Shown: positions 16,856 through 24,420 of the stretch, piece by piece
Numbering within the stretch: position 1 is the first letter of the stretch
Layout: each line of letters begins with the position of its first letter
Assembly: GCA_015061725.1 (NCBI GenBank)
Contig: SUVX01000031.1
Coordinates: 1-38,202, forward strand
Direction: 5' to 3'
DNA length: 38,202 nucleotides
Origin: Lentisphaerota bacterium
Lineage (GTDB): Bacteria; Verrucomicrobiota; Lentisphaeria; Victivallales; Victivallaceae
Translations under genes and position numbers: made by a program
Notes under the pieces: generated by a model
Told to the model about the DNA's origin: nothing
Seen by the model: only the letters and a program-made list of their open reading frames with translations
The model's database searches: none

Positions 16856-18001
16856 ATGGCTGAAAAATTTATCATCAGCAACGCCCGTATCATCTCTCCC
16901 GGCGTTGACAAATACGGCAGCGTCCTGATTGAGGGCGACAAGATTGCCCAAATTTATTCTTCCGGAGAAACCCTTCCGGCTGATGTCAAAATCATTGATG
17001 CAAACAATGCCATGCTCATGCCCGGCTTTATTGATGTTCACTGTCACGGCAAAGCCGGTGCGGACTTCTGCGATACTGAAGATGGCTCCCTCAAAACCGT
17101 TGCGGATGCCAAAATCAACGAAGGTGTCACCTCGGTTTTTGCGACAACGCTGACTCTGCCCGAAGCGGATCTTGCCGTCACCTGTACGCAGGCGGCGGAA
17201 TATGCCAGGAACCGCACCGGTGCAAAGGTTCCCGGAATCCATCTTGAAGGCCCCTTCATCAACCCCAAGTGCCTCGGCGCACAGAATCCTGATTTCGTTC
17301 AGGAACCCGATGCTGAAATGGTGAAACGTCTCAGCGCGATTTATCCGGTCAAGCGTATCGCCTATGCGCCGGAGTGCGGAGACGGTCCGGGATTTGCGGC
17401 AAAGATGATTGAAATGGGTATCGTTCCTTCCGGCGCACATACTGCGGCAAAGTTTGAGGAATTCAAAGCCGCCTACGCAAAAGGTCTGCGGCACATGACC
17501 CATTTCTGCAATCAGATGACGGCTCTCCACCACCGCGATATCGGCATGGTCGGCGCAGGACTTTTGCTCAAAGATACAGTTGTTGAGCTGATTTGCGATC
17601 TTATTCACGTTTCAGCGCCAATGGTTCAGCTGGTTTTCCAAACCAAAGGCTGTGACCACATCATGCTGATTTCTGACGCCATGCGCGCCGCCGGTATGCC
17701 CGACGGAAGTTACACTCTGGGCGGACTGCCTGTGACCGTTGAAAACGGTGCGGCACGCCTGACCTCAAACGGTGCCCTCGCCGGAAGCACCCTCGCTATT
17801 TGCGACGCCCTCAAAAACGTTGCAAAAGTGACCGGTCTTCCTCTCTCTGAACTGGTAAAAACCACCTCTTACAACGCTGCAAGAGAACACAACCTGCCCG
17901 GACTCGGAAAAATTGAAGAGGGATACACCGCTGATTTGGTCCTGCTCTCAGGAGATTTCAAAGTTCAGATGGTCTTTATTGACGGCAAACGCTGCAAATA
18001 A
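16856..18001 (+). CDS. nagA: N-acetylglucosamine-6-phosphate deacetylase
   Basis: The 381-residue amidohydrolase shows the NagA set: DVHCHGKAGADF (His62, His64), HLEGPF with metal ligand Glu131, SGAHTAA (His194), MTHFCNQM (His216) and the catalytic Asp274 in LISDAM, followed by GALAGSTL. Length and spacing match E. coli NagA (His195, His216, Asp273). It releases acetate from GlcNAc-6-P to give glucosamine-6-P for glycolysis or cell-wall synthesis. It forms an operon with the ROK kinase and ends at a strong terminator. No nagB is found nearby. Confidence 0.95.
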   Translation: MAEKFIISNARIISPGVDKYGSVLIEGDKIAQIYSSGETLPADVKIIDANNAMLMPGFIDVHCHGKAGADFCDTEDGSLKTVADAKINEGVTSVFATTLTLPEADLAVTCTQAAEYARNRTGAKVPGIHLEGPFINPKCLGAQNPDFVQEPDAEMVKRLSAIYPVKRIAYAPECGDGPGFAAKMIEMGIVPSGAHTAAKFEEFKAAYAKGLRHMTHFCNQMTALHHRDIGMVGAGLLLKDTVVELICDLIHVSAPMVQLVFQTKGCDHIMLISDAMRAAGMPDGSYTLGGLPVTVENGAARLTSNGALAGSTLAICDALKNVAKVTGLPLSELVKTTSYNAAREHNLPGLGKIEEGYTADLVLLSGDFKVQMVFIDGKRCK

Positions 18002-18022
18002 AAATCCCACTTGAAACTTCGC

Positions 18023-18062
18023 AACGCCGCTGTGTCTGCAACCGGACACAGCGGCGTTTTTT
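18023..18062 (+). terminator. Strong terminator after nagA
   Basis: A perfect 14-bp GC-rich stem (18023-18036 with 18045-18058), 8-base loop, then six T (18057-18062). Confidence 0.95.
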
Positions 18063-18088
18063 CACCCGTTCTTATTCTGTTATAAAAC

Positions 18089-18117
18089 TTGAATAAATCC
18101 CCTTAATCATGTATATT
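18089..18117 (+). promoter_or_regulatory. Promoter of the rhomboid gene run
   Basis: TTGAAT (18089-18094), 17 bp, TATATT (18112-18117), about 40 bases before the ATG at 18158. Confidence 0.7.
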
Positions 18118-18157
18118 ATGTAAAATGTTGAACTGTAAAATTTGAGGAACAGAAATT

Positions 18158-18997
18158 ATGTCATTATATGATCGGGATTATATGCGCTCCGGAGATGCTC
18201 CGGAAAGCACGAACAGCCGCAGAGCGATCTGGGAATTGATTGCTGTCAACGCTATACTTTATCTGTTGTTTGCCAGACCGGGCAGTGAACTTTTCAGCAA
18301 ACTTGCCCTGCACTGCAGCCGGGAGTTATTTTATCCCTGGCAGCTGTTGACCGCAGGTTTTCTTCATTCGGATTTTTCTCACATTCTTTTCAACATGTGG
18401 GGACTTTACCTTTTCGGTTCACTTGTGCTGCCTCACATCGGCAGAAACAAATTTTACTGGCTTTATGTCATCGGTGTTCTGACCGGGAACATCATTTTTC
18501 TGGCAACCGGATGGGGCGCAAACAGTCTGCTGATCGGTGCCTCCGGCGCTGTCTGTGCCGTAATGATGGCAGCCGCCATGCTTGAGCCTGATAAAAAATT
18601 CTTCATGATTTTCATGCCGTTCACGCCTTTGAAAACCTCAACTCTTGTCATCTGCTATACGATTCTTGAAGTTTTGATGCAGATTTCAGGCGCCCAGGGC
18701 GGCGTTTCCCATCTGGCTCATCTGGCAGGGTTTATCAGCGGATACATCGCAATCAAACTCTGGTGCAAAAATCAACTCATCTGGGATCCCTTGCGCAGAA
18801 AAGGCAAAACGCCCCGTCCGTCTCACACAGAATATGTCAACCCGGAAAATACAAACTTCAACAACTCCGGCAAATCTGTTTCACCTGCGGAACTGGATGC
18901 GCTGCTTGATAAAGTTTCTCGCGAAGGTATCAACAGTCTTTCTGAATACGAATTAAGCCGTCTGCGGCAGGCCCGCGAAGAAATGCGCGGAAAATAA
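18158..18997 (+). CDS. Rhomboid-family intramembrane serine protease
   Basis: The 279-residue protein has about six membrane helices between residues 25 and 200. The catalytic Ser129 sits in LIGASGAV and the catalytic His188 in SHLAHLAGFISGY; the conserved FLHSDFSHILFNMWGLY loop (68-84) is also present. Rhomboids cut single-pass membrane proteins near the outer face of the membrane. The C-terminal ~80 residues are a polar cytoplasmic tail (NPENTNFNNSGKSVSP then a helical end). GAGGAA precedes the ATG by about eight bases. It opens a same-strand run that includes an M50-type protease and an ECF sigma/anti-sigma pair. Confidence 0.93.
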   Translation: MSLYDRDYMRSGDAPESTNSRRAIWELIAVNAILYLLFARPGSELFSKLALHCSRELFYPWQLLTAGFLHSDFSHILFNMWGLYLFGSLVLPHIGRNKFYWLYVIGVLTGNIIFLATGWGANSLLIGASGAVCAVMMAAAMLEPDKKFFMIFMPFTPLKTSTLVICYTILEVLMQISGAQGGVSHLAHLAGFISGYIAIKLWCKNQLIWDPLRRKGKTPRPSHTEYVNPENTNFNNSGKSVSPAELDALLDKVSREGINSLSEYELSRLRQAREEMRGK

Positions 18998-19019
18998 ATC
19001 TCCGGGAGAAAATAAAAAA

Positions 19020-20084
19020 ATGCTTTCAACCTCTCTGTTTGATTACGAACTGCCCGACGAACTGATTGCCCGTTATCCCGCAGAAACCCGCGGAACATCA
19101 AAGATGATGGTCCTTGACCGCAAAAGCGGCGAGGCAACGCCCGGTTCTTTCGCAGATATACTCAATTATCTTTCTCCCGGAGACGTTCTGGTATGGAATG
19201 ACACAAAAGTTCTCAAAGGCAGAATGTTCGGGCGGAAAATGCCCGATACCGCAGCCGGTGCAAAATTTGAACTGCTGCTGGTTTCTCCCGAAAACGGCGT
19301 TCCGGGGTTGTGGAATGTTTTGCTCAAACCCGGCAAGAGAGCCAAAAACGGCACTCAGGTCGCCTTGTGCGGCGTTGACGGAAATGTCAATCCATACGGT
19401 GATTATTTTGAAGTCAAAGAAAAACGCGGTGACGGTTATCTTGTTCAATTTTCCAATACGGATATGACGCTCATGCAGGAGCGTTACGGTCACATCCCCC
19501 TCCCCCCGTACATCGGCAGAGAGGCGGAAGAATCCGATTCAGAACGTTATCAGACTGTTTACGCACAGCACCCCGGCGCCGTTGCGGCACCGACTGCCGG
19601 ACTGCATTTTACTGAAGAGATTCTGGAAGAAGCAAGAAAAAAAGGTGTCATCACACTTTCTCTGACACTTCATGTCGGTCCCGGAACATTCAAGCCGGTC
19701 GAAGTTGAAAACGCAGAAGAACATCAGATGCACTTTGAAGATTTTGAACTGCCCGAAGAAACAGCCAGAATCATCAATGAGGCAAGAAAAAATGGACAAA
19801 AAGTCATGGCTGTCGGTACAACAACTGTCCGTGTTCTTGAAAGCTGCGCCGAACCTGACGGCACTCTTATTCCGCAAAGCGGCAGCACCGGAATTTTTCT
19901 CTATCCGCCCTACAAGCCCAGAGCAGTGGATATGCTGCTGACCAATTTCCACCTGCCCAAGAGTACGCTGATTATGCTTGTTTCGTGTTTTTCAACAAGA
20001 GAAGATGTCCTCAATGCCTATGAGCTGGCAAAGCGTGAAAAGTTCCACTTTTACAGTTACGGGGACTGTATGCTGCTCAAATAA
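19020..20084 (+). CDS. queA: S-adenosylmethionine:tRNA ribosyltransferase-isomerase
   Basis: The 354 residues match QueA throughout: the start FDYELPDELIARYPAE, VLVWNDTKVLKGR, the GHIPLPPYIGR and YQTVYA...AAPTAGLHFTEE motifs, LHVGPGTFKPV, and the C-terminal LLTNFHLPKSTLIMLVS. It transfers and isomerises ribose from SAM onto preQ1 in tRNA to make epoxyqueuosine, in the cytoplasm. GGGAG precedes the ATG. It lies 22 bases after the rhomboid gene and 19 bases before the M50 protease gene. No other queuosine gene is seen here. Confidence 0.97.
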   Translation: MLSTSLFDYELPDELIARYPAETRGTSKMMVLDRKSGEATPGSFADILNYLSPGDVLVWNDTKVLKGRMFGRKMPDTAAGAKFELLLVSPENGVPGLWNVLLKPGKRAKNGTQVALCGVDGNVNPYGDYFEVKEKRGDGYLVQFSNTDMTLMQERYGHIPLPPYIGREAEESDSERYQTVYAQHPGAVAAPTAGLHFTEEILEEARKKGVITLSLTLHVGPGTFKPVEVENAEEHQMHFEDFELPEETARIINEARKNGQKVMAVGTTTVRVLESCAEPDGTLIPQSGSTGIFLYPPYKPRAVDMLLTNFHLPKSTLIMLVSCFSTREDVLNAYELAKREKFHFYSYGDCMLLK

Positions 20085-20103
20085 CATCAGCGGAGTTTGA
20101 AAA

Positions 20104-20733
20104 ATGGATTTATTTATCACATATCTCTGGCGTGATCCACACCTGTTCTTTTCTGTGGCAGTGCTGGTTATTCTGTCGATCTGCACCCACGAATTCATGC
20201 ATGCCTGGGTTGCCCACAAAGCCGGAGATGACACGGCGGCTCAAAACGGTCATCTGACATTCAATCCCCTGAAACAGATGGGGATATTTTCATTGGTTCT
20301 GTTCTGTTTCTTCGGACTTGCCTGGGGACGGGTTCCCGTCAATCCGCAGAACCTGCGCGGAAAATACGCGCCCGCTCTGGTCGCCTTTGCCGGACCTTTT
20401 TCAAACATTGTTCTTTCCCAGTTTTTTTTACTGTTGACTTACGTTTGTTTCAAAGCGCAATGGGGCAATGAATTCACAATCAACATGCTCCTTTACGGTT
20501 CCCATCTTAATATCGTTCTTTTTCTGCTGAATATGCTGCCTGTTCCCGGTTTTGACGGCTATGCCATCATCTGCAATTTGTTCCCCAAATTTCTGCGCGA
20601 TTCCTCTGAAGCGGCGCGGGGAGCAGTTTTTTTGCTGATCATGTTGCTGTTCATCTTTTTCAACAAACTTTTTGAACTTGCCCGGATCATCACGGCATTT
20701 GAACTGGTGGTGCTGCAATGGCTGACAGAATAA
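20104..20733 (+). CDS. Site-2-protease-type (M50) membrane metalloprotease
   Basis: The 209-residue protein has five to six hydrophobic helices and the zinc-protease signature CTHEFMHAW (His29, Glu30, His33). The third ligand is expected in NMLPVPGFDGYAI (Asp151). The pattern of LTFNPLKQMG and FAGPFSNI is that of the compact S2P subfamily without PDZ domain. It would cut transmembrane segments of membrane-anchored regulators or small peptides. GGAG lies about ten bases before the ATG. It overlaps the next gene by 16 bases, so the two are translationally coupled. Confidence 0.92.
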   Translation: MDLFITYLWRDPHLFFSVAVLVILSICTHEFMHAWVAHKAGDDTAAQNGHLTFNPLKQMGIFSLVLFCFFGLAWGRVPVNPQNLRGKYAPALVAFAGPFSNIVLSQFFLLLTYVCFKAQWGNEFTINMLLYGSHLNIVLFLLNMLPVPGFDGYAIICNLFPKFLRDSSEAARGAVFLLIMLLFIFFNKLFELARIITAFELVVLQWLTE

Positions 20734-21116
20734 CCGTAGTTGCCGCAGTTGTCCGCAGAAACGGCAAACTGCTTTTAACTTCACGTCCGGCAGACAAGCC
20801 GCCTTTCGGACTGGAATTTCCCGGCGGGAAAGTCGATAAAGGCGAAAACTTTTCAACGGCTCTGGCACGGGAACTGCGTGAAGAATTGGATGTCAATGCC
20901 ATCGTCCTTGATCCGATTTATAAAATGGTCAAGCCCAATATGGATTTGTGGTTCATCAGAACAGTTATCCCTGAAAGTGAAACAATCCGCTGCTGTGAAG
21001 GACAGGAGTTTTTCTGGGTTGATCCTCTGGATAAAAAAGCTCTTGACGAACTGTTTGCGAAAATCCCCCTGCTCCCCGGAGATTGGAAATTCTGGAATTT
21101 TCTTTACGGAGAATAA
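20718..21116 (+). CDS. Nudix hydrolase (MutT/NudG-like)
   Basis: The 132 residues contain a perfect Nudix box: Gly37, Glu43, then REL-REEL at 51-57 (GGKVDKGE...RELREELDV), which binds Mg2+ and the diphosphate. Length and the FPGGK start suit the small (deoxy)nucleotide-sanitising branch such as MutT or NudG, but the substrate cannot be read from the sequence. The start overlaps the 3' end of the protease gene. It is soluble and cytoplasmic. Confidence 0.9.
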   Translation: MADRITVVAAVVRRNGKLLLTSRPADKPPFGLEFPGGKVDKGENFSTALARELREELDVNAIVLDPIYKMVKPNMDLWFIRTVIPESETIRCCEGQEFFWVDPLDKKALDELFAKIPLLPGDWKFWNFLYGE

Positions 21117-21148
21117 AATTTTTCATCTGCAAATTCCGTTAAGGGTAC

Positions 21149-21727
21149 ATGGAAAACGTAACAGAAACAACACCCGATATATTTTTGATAAAGGCCTATC
21201 TGAAAGGAAACAGCAAGGCCTTTGATATTCTGTATTACCGTTACCGCAAACAGTTGTACGGCTATCTTCACAATCTGCTGCGCGGTTCCTCCATTGACGT
21301 GGATGATATTTTTGAGGAAACCTGGCTCAAAGTTATTGATAAACTCCCGAAATATACGGATGACGGACGTTTCAGTGCCTGGCTGTTCCGTCTGGCGCAT
21401 AATATTTTCATTGACCACATCCGCAAAAAACGCAACCGTTATTTTCAGTCAATAGATCAGGAAGACACACCGGAGCTTCCGACGCCGGACCATCACCGTC
21501 CGGAGGAGGAATTAGCCAACAGGGAACTGGCAGAAGCAATCGAAGATGCCGTCGGAAAATTGTCCACAGAACAAAAAGAGGTGTTTCTGCTCAGACAGCA
21601 GGAGTTGTCTTTTAAAGAAATCGCAGACATCCAGCAGTGTTCTCTGAATACGGTTTTGAGCCGTATGCATTATGCAATAAAAAATTTAAAGATTTTTTTG
21701 GCAGAAACACGGAAATTGATTAAATAA
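21149..21727 (+). CDS. ECF-type RNA polymerase sigma factor
   Basis: The 192-residue protein has region 2 (~25-95: YRYRKQLYGYL, DIFEETWLKV, FSAWLFRLAHNIFIDHIRKK) and region 4 (~128-180: LSTEQKEVFLLRQ, LSFKEIADIQQCSLNTVLSRMHYAIKNL), joined by an acidic, proline-rich linker. It lacks regions 1 and 3, as do all ECF factors. Such sigma factors direct transcription of small stress or envelope regulons and are held inactive by membrane anti-sigma factors. The next gene encodes a candidate. AAGGG precedes the ATG; the gap to the Nudix gene is 32 bases. Confidence 0.95.
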   Translation: MENVTETTPDIFLIKAYLKGNSKAFDILYYRYRKQLYGYLHNLLRGSSIDVDDIFEETWLKVIDKLPKYTDDGRFSAWLFRLAHNIFIDHIRKKRNRYFQSIDQEDTPELPTPDHHRPEEELANRELAEAIEDAVGKLSTEQKEVFLLRQQELSFKEIADIQQCSLNTVLSRMHYAIKNLKIFLAETRKLIK

Positions 21728-21781
21728 ATAAAATTTAAAATACGTTATACAGACAGATATCTTCCAAGTGAGGAAAAGGAA

Positions 21782-22141
21782 ATGAAAAAGTATCTGAAAA
21801 TTGAAACACTGACAGAACGGGATGTTCCGCACGAACTGGATGTACGGATTCTCGCAGCAAGCCGGCTGCGGCAGAACAGCTTTGTCCGGCGCCGGAGAAA
21901 ACTCCGTCTGATCTTCAGCAGCAGCGCAGCAGCGGCGGCACTTTTCGTTGCCTTCGGTGTCAGCACGATGACAGAAAAACAGGATTTCAAACAGATATCC
22001 AAAGAAGAATATGTCCGTCTTGCTGACATGACCGATTGGGATGCGGTGGAACAGGAAAGTTTCAACCTGTCAAGCGAGTTGTCTTTCGGGTCTTCTCAGG
22101 TAACTGAACTGGCAGATGACCGCCTCAATATCGGAGGTTGA
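21782..22141 (+). CDS. Single-pass membrane protein, candidate anti-sigma factor
   Basis: The 119-residue protein has a cytoplasmic N-terminus (~1-40) ending in a basic stretch (RRRRKLR), one hydrophobic helix (~44-64: IFSSSAAAAALFVAFGV) and a ~55-residue acidic outer part. This N-in topology directly after an ECF sigma gene is typical of anti-sigma factors, but the common zinc-binding H-C-C motif is absent and I recognise no named family. GAGGAAAAGGA precedes the ATG. The next start lies six bases after the stop codon. The role is inferred from position and topology. Confidence 0.75.
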   Translation: MKKYLKIETLTERDVPHELDVRILAASRLRQNSFVRRRRKLRLIFSSSAAAAALFVAFGVSTMTEKQDFKQISKEEYVRLADMTDWDAVEQESFNLSSELSFGSSQVTELADDRLNIGG

Positions 22142-22146
22142 GCATT

Positions 22147-22710
22147 ATGACAAAGATTCTTTTGACTTTAACGGTTGTACTTTCTGCATTGATGGTTTCT
22201 GCCCGTCCTGTGCCGGAAAAACGTCCTCCCGCTCCGGGTCCCTCCGGAGTCTCACGTCATATCTGGCGGGCTTTCGGAGAACTCTCTGATGCTGAACGCA
22301 AAGAAATGATGCAGCTTCAACGCGAAAATCCCGAAAAATTCCTTGAAGTGATGAAAAAGAAGGCAGAAGCATTTTTCAAAGCTGAAAAAGCCGAAAGGCA
22401 ACTGATTGCCGATCTTGCTCAGAAATACCGGTCCGAAAAAAATAAATCCCGGAAAGAAAAAATCAAACAGGAGCTTTCCGAACTTTTGAAAAAGCGTTTC
22501 AACAAGCGTTTGGCTCTCAACAGAAAACACGTTGAAAACATGAAAAAGCGGACTCAAATGCTGGAAAAAGAACTGGATAAACGCGCCGCAAATTCAGAAA
22601 AAATCATAAAATTTCAACTGGATGCTGTTCTGGAAGGCAGAGAACTGCGTCCGCCGCGACGTCCGTTCCGCGGAGCAAAACAAAGCCCGGTCAAAACTCC
22701 TGCAAAATAA
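22147..22710 (+). CDS. Exported helical protein of the ECF operon
   Basis: About 187 residues: a signal peptide (MTKILLTLTVVLSALMVSA), a proline-rich stretch, then a long, highly charged helical region (~35-165, coiled-coil-like) and a basic C-terminus. The shape recalls the periplasmic chaperone/sensor proteins Spy, CpxP and ZraP, but the LTxxQ motif is not clear, so I make no family claim. The ATG at 22147 is chosen over the TTG at 22138 because GGAGG lies nine bases before it. As the last gene of the sigma/anti-sigma unit it may be a periplasmic signal sensor or a target of the sigma factor. Confidence 0.75.
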   Translation: MTKILLTLTVVLSALMVSARPVPEKRPPAPGPSGVSRHIWRAFGELSDAERKEMMQLQRENPEKFLEVMKKKAEAFFKAEKAERQLIADLAQKYRSEKNKSRKEKIKQELSELLKKRFNKRLALNRKHVENMKKRTQMLEKELDKRAANSEKIIKFQLDAVLEGRELRPPRRPFRGAKQSPVKTPAK

Positions 22711-22770
22711 AAAATGCAGCCTTGAAAAAAATACGCCGTTGGAGTATCTTATCTCAGCGGATACAAAAAC

Positions 22771-22805
22771 ATTCCCGGAGAAACTGATTCCGGGAATATT
22801 TTTAT
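22771..22805 (+). terminator. Terminator of the ECF operon
   Basis: ATTCCCGGA (22771-22779) pairs with TCCGGGAAT (22789-22797) around a nine-base loop, followed by a T-rich run from 22799. Confidence 0.85.
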
Positions 22806-22846
22806 TCTGACAAAAAGAATACAAACAGTTCAAAACAGGTTTTATT

Positions 22847-23905
22847 TTGGAAAAAGATACGGACAAAACACCCGGTACATTCGGGATATATACCAGATAC
22901 TCAGAACAGGGAGCCTCCAGCAGATTAAGGTATTATCTTTTTAAAAAGGCTTTTAATGCGGTCAGTACCGACAATTATTTTCATCCTTTTTTTGATGACG
23001 CCTATCTCAAACAGCTTTACTCCGGAAAAGGCAAAAGCAAAACAGCCTTTTTCTTTGCCCTGACAAAACGTCTGTATCAGGTTGTTTTTCCTGAAAAACA
23101 CCTGCTGTTGGAATATGAGTTGATTCCCTTCATGCCGGCGGCGGTGGATCTGTTTTTTATCGGCAAAAGAAAATTTGTTCTCAACTTCGATGATCTTGTC
23201 TGGGAAAAATACAAAAATATCCCGTTTCTGAAAACGAAATATGATAAACTGATTCAAAAAGCAGCCGGAGTCATCGTTGCCAATCACCTGCTGTTTGATA
23301 AAGTAAAAAAATTAAATTCCAACGTCATACTGATTCCAACGGTGGTGGATTTGGAAAAATATCCCCGTGTTCCCCCTATTGACAGACAGCCGCTGACAGC
23401 CGCCTGGATCGGTACGCCGGTCACATACAAAGAGTGTTTTCTGCCTTTCGCTTCAATCTGGCAAAAACTCTGCAAAGAAACCGGACTGAAATTTAAAATC
23501 ATCGCCCGGAATGATCTCCCGGATATCCCCGGAGTTGATATGGAGAAAGTCAACTGGACTCAGGACACAGAGGCTCAGCAACTTTCAGAATGTGACTTCG
23601 GAATCATGCCTCTTTGCGACGATGATTTTTCAAGGGGAAAATCAGCTTATAAACTGATTCAATATGCCGCCTGCGGACTTCCGGCAGCAGCCAGTCCTGT
23701 CGGGGAAAACAGCCGTTTTATAACACATGGAGAAAACGGTTTTCTCGCCTCTTCTGCTGAAGAATGGCTCTCAGCGGTCCAAGCTCTTGAAAGTCTCTCC
23801 TGCCGGAAACGTATGTCTGATGCCATGCAGAAAAAAGCCTTTGACTACTCTCTGCAAAAATATATTCCTGTCATGGCGGAGTTTCTTCAACACTGTTTTT
23901 CTTGA
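22847..23905 (+). CDS. Glycosyltransferase, GT4-like
   Basis: The 352-residue protein has the two Rossmann halves of GT-B enzymes: an N-terminal acceptor half (GIYTRYSEQGASSRLRYYLF) and a C-terminal donor half with LTAAWIGTP, a CDFGIMPLCDD block and KSAYKLIQYAACGLPAAASPVGEN (~268-293), typical of family-4 retaining transferases. It has no signal peptide or membrane helix and would build an envelope polysaccharide at the inner membrane. The start is a TTG at 22847 with CAGG about seven bases upstream; no ATG lies near. It follows a terminator. Confidence 0.87.
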   Translation: MEKDTDKTPGTFGIYTRYSEQGASSRLRYYLFKKAFNAVSTDNYFHPFFDDAYLKQLYSGKGKSKTAFFFALTKRLYQVVFPEKHLLLEYELIPFMPAAVDLFFIGKRKFVLNFDDLVWEKYKNIPFLKTKYDKLIQKAAGVIVANHLLFDKVKKLNSNVILIPTVVDLEKYPRVPPIDRQPLTAAWIGTPVTYKECFLPFASIWQKLCKETGLKFKIIARNDLPDIPGVDMEKVNWTQDTEAQQLSECDFGIMPLCDDDFSRGKSAYKLIQYAACGLPAAASPVGENSRFITHGENGFLASSAEEWLSAVQALESLSCRKRMSDAMQKKAFDYSLQKYIPVMAEFLQHCFS

Positions 23906-23929
23906 TATTTCAACAGATTCATTTATATT
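23902..23929 (+). promoter_or_regulatory. Promoter of the two-TM protein gene
   Basis: TTGATA (23902-23907), 16 bp, TATATT (23924-23929); the -35 box overlaps the end of the glycosyltransferase gene. Confidence 0.55.
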
Positions 23930-23991
23930 GCCTCTTGAAGAAACTGTTGAACAAAGAGGTTCCGCAGTAACAAAAAGAGGAGAAATATATT

Positions 23992-24327
23992 ATGAGTAAT
24001 CAAGAACATCACGAAAAACCGCACAAAGAAAATTGCTGCACTCTTTCAGAAGTGGCGATTTTCCAGAGACGTTGCCCCGCCCCCTGGATTTCCCGGGTAT
24101 TCGATGCCATGGGACTGGTTTTCATCGCCGTTGCAATTGTCTTGTTTTTCATCTCGTGGCTGACCGCTGAAACAAAATTTTACATTGCTCTCTGCGTATC
24201 ATTTTTCATCAGCGGACTGCTTTACACCGCCGCCGGAGAACTTTTGCGTTCAACGGCTGAAACCGCCCGCAACACAGCCAAACTCGTTGATCTTAAAGAG
24301 ATCGAAATGGCAGAAAAAAAGAACTGA
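23992..24327 (+). CDS. Small two-helix membrane protein of unknown function
   Basis: The 111 residues have a polar, His- and Cys-containing N-terminus (HHEKPHKENCC), two hydrophobic helices (~42-60 and ~66-86) joined by a short turn (TAETK), and an amphipathic helical tail (STAETARNTAKLVDLKEIEMAEKK). I know no matching family. AGAGGAGA lies just before the ATG. It has its own promoter (23902-23929) and a strong bidirectional terminator, so it is probably a real single-gene unit. Confidence 0.75.
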   Translation: MSNQEHHEKPHKENCCTLSEVAIFQRRCPAPWISRVFDAMGLVFIAVAIVLFFISWLTAETKFYIALCVSFFISGLLYTAAGELLRSTAETARNTAKLVDLKEIEMAEKKN

Positions 24328-24340
24328 TTTTTATCAGTAA

Positions 24341-24375
24341 AACAGTGTCCGTTTTTTACAGCGGACACTGTTTTT
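24341..24375. terminator. Bidirectional terminator
   Basis: A perfect 11-bp stem (AACAGTGTCCG 24341-24351 with CGGACACTGTT 24362-24372) has T runs on both strands; it separates the converging genes at 23992-24327 and 24421-25422. Confidence 0.9.
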
Positions 24376-24420
24376 ATTCTCATAAAGCAGGTCTATCCCA
24401 AACAGTGTATTTTTTGAACA

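Noticed and set aside
16421..17608. A 395-codon minus-strand frame across the ROK and nagA genes
   Set aside because: It spans two well-recognised genes and has no ribosome binding site or family motif; it is a by-product of codon bias.
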